Shown: piece after piece, positions 62,107 through 64,000 of the stretch
How positions within the stretch are numbered: the stretch's first letter is position 1
Layout of the letters: every line of letters starts with the position of its first letter
Source: Nocardioides ferulae
GTDB lineage: Bacteria > Actinomycetota > Actinomycetes > Propionibacteriales > Nocardioidaceae
NCBI RefSeq assembly: GCF_003660455.1
Contig: NZ_QZVR01000018.1
Coordinates: forward strand, 62,001-126,000
Length of the DNA stretch: 64,000 nt
Direction of reading: 5' to 3'
Program-made: the position numbers and the translations under genes
Notes under the pieces: generated by a model
What the model was told of the DNA's origin: nothing
Databases searched by the model: none
What the model saw: the letters and a program-made list of their open reading frames with translations, nothing else

Positions 62107-62657
62107 AGTGACGTCGCCTCCGCGTCGGAGGCCAGGAAGGAGCCGCGCAGTGCAGCCAGGTGCTCGTGGACCTCGAGCGTGCGCCGACAGCTCGGGCACG
62201 GCGTCAGCCCGCCGGGTCCGGTGGACGCGCGGAAGGTCGTCTGGCAGTGAGCGCAGAAGACGGGGATCTCGGTGCGGTCGGTGACGAACGAGCGCACCTC
62301 GTTCTCGAGCGCTCCGGCGCGGCGCAGCAGCGAGAGGACCTGGAGGACGTCGTACTGCCCTCCCACGACCATCACCCGGACCCCCGTACACGTCCGGGCC
62401 AGCACCGTTTCGAAGGAAGCCCGATCGGCCTTGTCGTCGATGGTCTCCAGGACGACCAGCGTGGTCGGTCCGACGCCTTCCGCCTGGTCGGTCCAGGCCC
62501 GCGCCACGTCCCCCGCCGCCGGGCCGCCGCCCACGGCGACGACGAGGAAGCTCGTGCCGTCGCTGTCGACCGGCTCCGGTGCCTCCGGCCAGCGCGGCAG
62601 CGACGGCACCTGCGGCGGCACGACCTCGCGCGTCACGGACGCCGCGACGGCGCTCAC
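62103..62657 (-). CDS. Small zinc-ribbon subunit of the demethylase complex
   Basis: This 184-residue protein has a flavodoxin-like N-terminal half (FLVVAVGGGPAAGDVARAW, VRVMVVGGQYDVLQVLSLLRRAGA, quoted in part) and a C-terminal CxxC pair set, CAHCQTT and CPSCRRTLEV, typical of a zinc ribbon or rubredoxin-like site. Bacterial dimethylamine monooxygenases are three-component with heme, reductase and a small third subunit; this gene fits the third. It overlaps both neighbours (GTGA). Confidence 0.75.
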   Translation of the reverse strand: MSAVAASVTREVVPPQVPSLPRWPEAPEPVDSDGTSFLVVAVGGGPAAGDVARAWTDQAEGVGPTTLVVLETIDDKADRASFETVLARTCTGVRVMVVGGQYDVLQVLSLLRRAGALENEVRSFVTDRTEIPVFCAHCQTTFRASTGPGGLTPCPSCRRTLEVHEHLAALRGSFLASDAEATSL

Positions 62658-63676
62658 CGGGCACCTCCCGGACTGAGGAGCGCACCGGAACCTGCGGACC
62701 GCAGCCAGGAGGCCGCTCGCGCCTGGTACTTGTCGATGCCCTTGTAGGCGGCCATGTCGTCAGGGAGCTCGGCAAGCACCTCCGCGGCGCGTTCCCGCCA
62801 GGGCTCGATGGTCGCGAGCACCTCCAGCGGCATGAGGTAGGTGCGGATGAGGAACATCACCGCACCTGAGTCGGGCAGCCGGACGAGGTGCTGCACCTCG
62901 ACGCGCAGGTGCACCAGGCGCCCGAAGGTCTGGTCGTCGACGACCTTGACCAGCTCACGGTCCGGTCCCCACTCAGGGTACGTCTCGGTCGAGACGTCCA
63001 TTCGGCGGCCGATGGTCAGCGTCCAGTTGGTACGCCGGTACGGCTCGTGGGGCTGCAGCCGCATCAGGAACTCGTGCGCCCGGGTGATGACCCCCTCCTG
63101 CCGGATCCGTGGCACCGGCCCGTGGATCTCCAAGAAGCTCATGCCCACGTCGAAACCGAAGCTCCAGTCCGCGGCGAAGGTGACCACGCCCGCGTCCCCG
63201 TAGAGCTGGTCACGCTGGTCGAGGAGGACGATGTCCTCCTGCACCTGACCGGACACCCACCGCAGCGGCTCGTCGGGGAGCGTGGCGTCGTCGCCATAGG
63301 TGAAGACCAGATCGGTGCCGCGTCGCCGGTTCCGCCAGTGCCAGCGCCCATCGGTAAGCCGTTCGAGCACGCAGTCATCGGGGTAGGCGGCCGCGAGCTC
63401 GCGCAGGAGCGTCAGGCAGGCGTCCCAAGCGGCCGGGCGCATGTGCGGGAGGACGGCGTGGCGGCTCGGGTCGGCCGCCAGGATGGCGGCCCTCTCGTCG
63501 AGCTCCGCGTCGTACTCACCGTCGATCGCGACGATCGAGTCGCCCCACTGCCCCACTGGCGTCGCGACCGGCCGGTTGGCCGGCTCCACGTTGGTGGAGT
63601 ACCGGTAGACGTCGGTGGGGAACGGGAACGGGAAGCCGGCGTAGCGCGCGGTCGCCGGGATCTGCGAGGTGGTCAC
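62654..63676 (-). CDS. Heme-dependent oxidative N-demethylase subunit (DUF3445), copy 2
   Basis: The product is 340 residues and a paralogue of the gene at 59973. Shared blocks are FPFPTDVYRYSTNVEPANRP, WHWRNRRRGTDLVF, FDVGMSFLEIHGPVPRIR and LRVEVQHLVRLPDSGAVMF, but the rest differs widely. The two may form a heterodimer or handle different amines. The GTG at 63676 has a strong GGAGGTC ribosome-binding site and overlaps the stop of the second reductase gene. Confidence 0.85.
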   Translation of the reverse strand: MTTSQIPATARYAGFPFPFPTDVYRYSTNVEPANRPVATPVGQWGDSIVAIDGEYDAELDERAAILAADPSRHAVLPHMRPAAWDACLTLLRELAAAYPDDCVLERLTDGRWHWRNRRRGTDLVFTYGDDATLPDEPLRWVSGQVQEDIVLLDQRDQLYGDAGVVTFAADWSFGFDVGMSFLEIHGPVPRIRQEGVITRAHEFLMRLQPHEPYRRTNWTLTIGRRMDVSTETYPEWGPDRELVKVVDDQTFGRLVHLRVEVQHLVRLPDSGAVMFLIRTYLMPLEVLATIEPWRERAAEVLAELPDDMAAYKGIDKYQARAASWLRSAGSGALLSPGGAR

Positions 63677-64000
63677 AGCAAGACCTCCAAAGTCGGTCCC
63701 TCGGAGCGGGAGACACAGGCCATGAGCGTTGATCCGCTCGCCTTCTCCTCGTCGGACAGGAACAGGTCGCGGTGCAGCGGTGTCCCGGCGCCGACCTGGA
63801 TGCGGCACTCCCCGCAGACGCCCTGCCGGCACAGGTTCGGCACGGTGACGCCGGCCCCTTCGAGCGCCTCGAGCAGGCTCGTGCCGCTCGGCACGTCCAC
63901 GGTGATGCCGCTCTTCGCGAGCCTGACGGTGAACGGGTCCCCGGGGGCGAGGGCGTCGGTCCCGAAGCGCTCCAGATGGACCCGCGAGGCCGGCCATCCG
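63673..64000 (-). CDS. Second ferredoxin reductase subunit, C-terminal end only
   Basis: The last 109 residues are visible; the N-terminal flavin part lies beyond the window. The [2Fe-2S] domain reads NLCRQGVCGECRIQV with last Cys in LMACVSRSEGP, paralogous to 61066-62106. It is the first visible gene of the operon and overlaps copy 2 of the DUF3445 gene by 4 nt. Confidence 0.88.
   Translation of the reverse strand, partial: GWPASRVHLERFGTDALAPGDPFTVRLAKSGITVDVPSGTSLLEALEGAGVTVPNLCRQGVCGECRIQVGAGTPLHRDLFLSDEEKASGSTLMACVSRSEGPTLEVLL

Overview
The window is high-GC, tightly packed bacterial DNA with GTG starts, 4-nt ATGA/GTGA gene overlaps, leaderless promoters (TANNNT six or seven bases before the start codon), mycothiol-linked metabolism (mscR-like) and a 13E12-family HNH gene. 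Together these point to an actinobacterium, most likely Nocardioidaceae (Nocardioides-like). This is inferred from gene families and style; no rRNA or other phylogenetic marker is present.

Layout. 1-9 kb: ordinary chromosomal genes (cut-off helicase, hydrolase-GNAT fusion, small membrane and secreted proteins, lipoprotein, VOC protein, PspC, secreted GDPD, lytic transglycosylase). 9-13.6 kb: phenylacetyl-CoA epoxidase operon paaABCDE, facing a TetR gene, with an 18-bp palindrome and a Crp/GlxR-like site before paaA. 13.6-17 kb: membrane protein and secreted alpha-amylase. 17.1-19.8 kb: cst-like persulfide operon (rhodanese, CstB-like, TauE) behind twin CsoR/CstR-like operators. 19.9-23.6 kb: histidine kinase, pyruvoyl-dependent arginine decarboxylase, GNAT-like protein and response regulator on one strand. 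23.7-38.4 kb: GDPD, aldo/keto reductase, amylosucrase, PAS/GAF/PP2C phosphatase, MCP, LLM oxidoreductase, PfkB kinase, hydrolase, P450 and unknowns. 38.5-42.5 kb: 13E12 HNH gene, a tRNA-Arg 3' fragment with its terminator, a Crp-family regulator and an IS110 relic. I read this as the edge of an integrated island extending right.

42.5-64 kb holds the most striking content, a methylated-amine region almost all on the minus strand. It has two DUF3445 heme oxidative N-demethylase subunits with two ferredoxin-reductase subunits and a zinc-ribbon subunit (dimethylamine monooxygenase-like). AmtB and GlnK follow, then a GmaS-like glutamine-synthetase homologue, split glutamate-synthase-like MgsA/B/C, an FAD amine oxidase, a HutD protein and an M20 amidohydrolase. 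Left of these are an XRE-cupin regulator, an NCS1 transporter with a small membrane partner, a CntA/GbcA-type Rieske oxygenase with its reductase and Lrp regulator, and the mycothiol-dependent formaldehyde dehydrogenase with an MBL hydrolase. Proposed flow: quaternary or tertiary amine to dimethylamine to methylamine plus formaldehyde; methylamine to gamma-glutamylmethylamide to N-methylglutamate to glutamate plus formaldehyde; formaldehyde to formate through mycothiol. The flow is inferred from families and clustering, not demonstrated.
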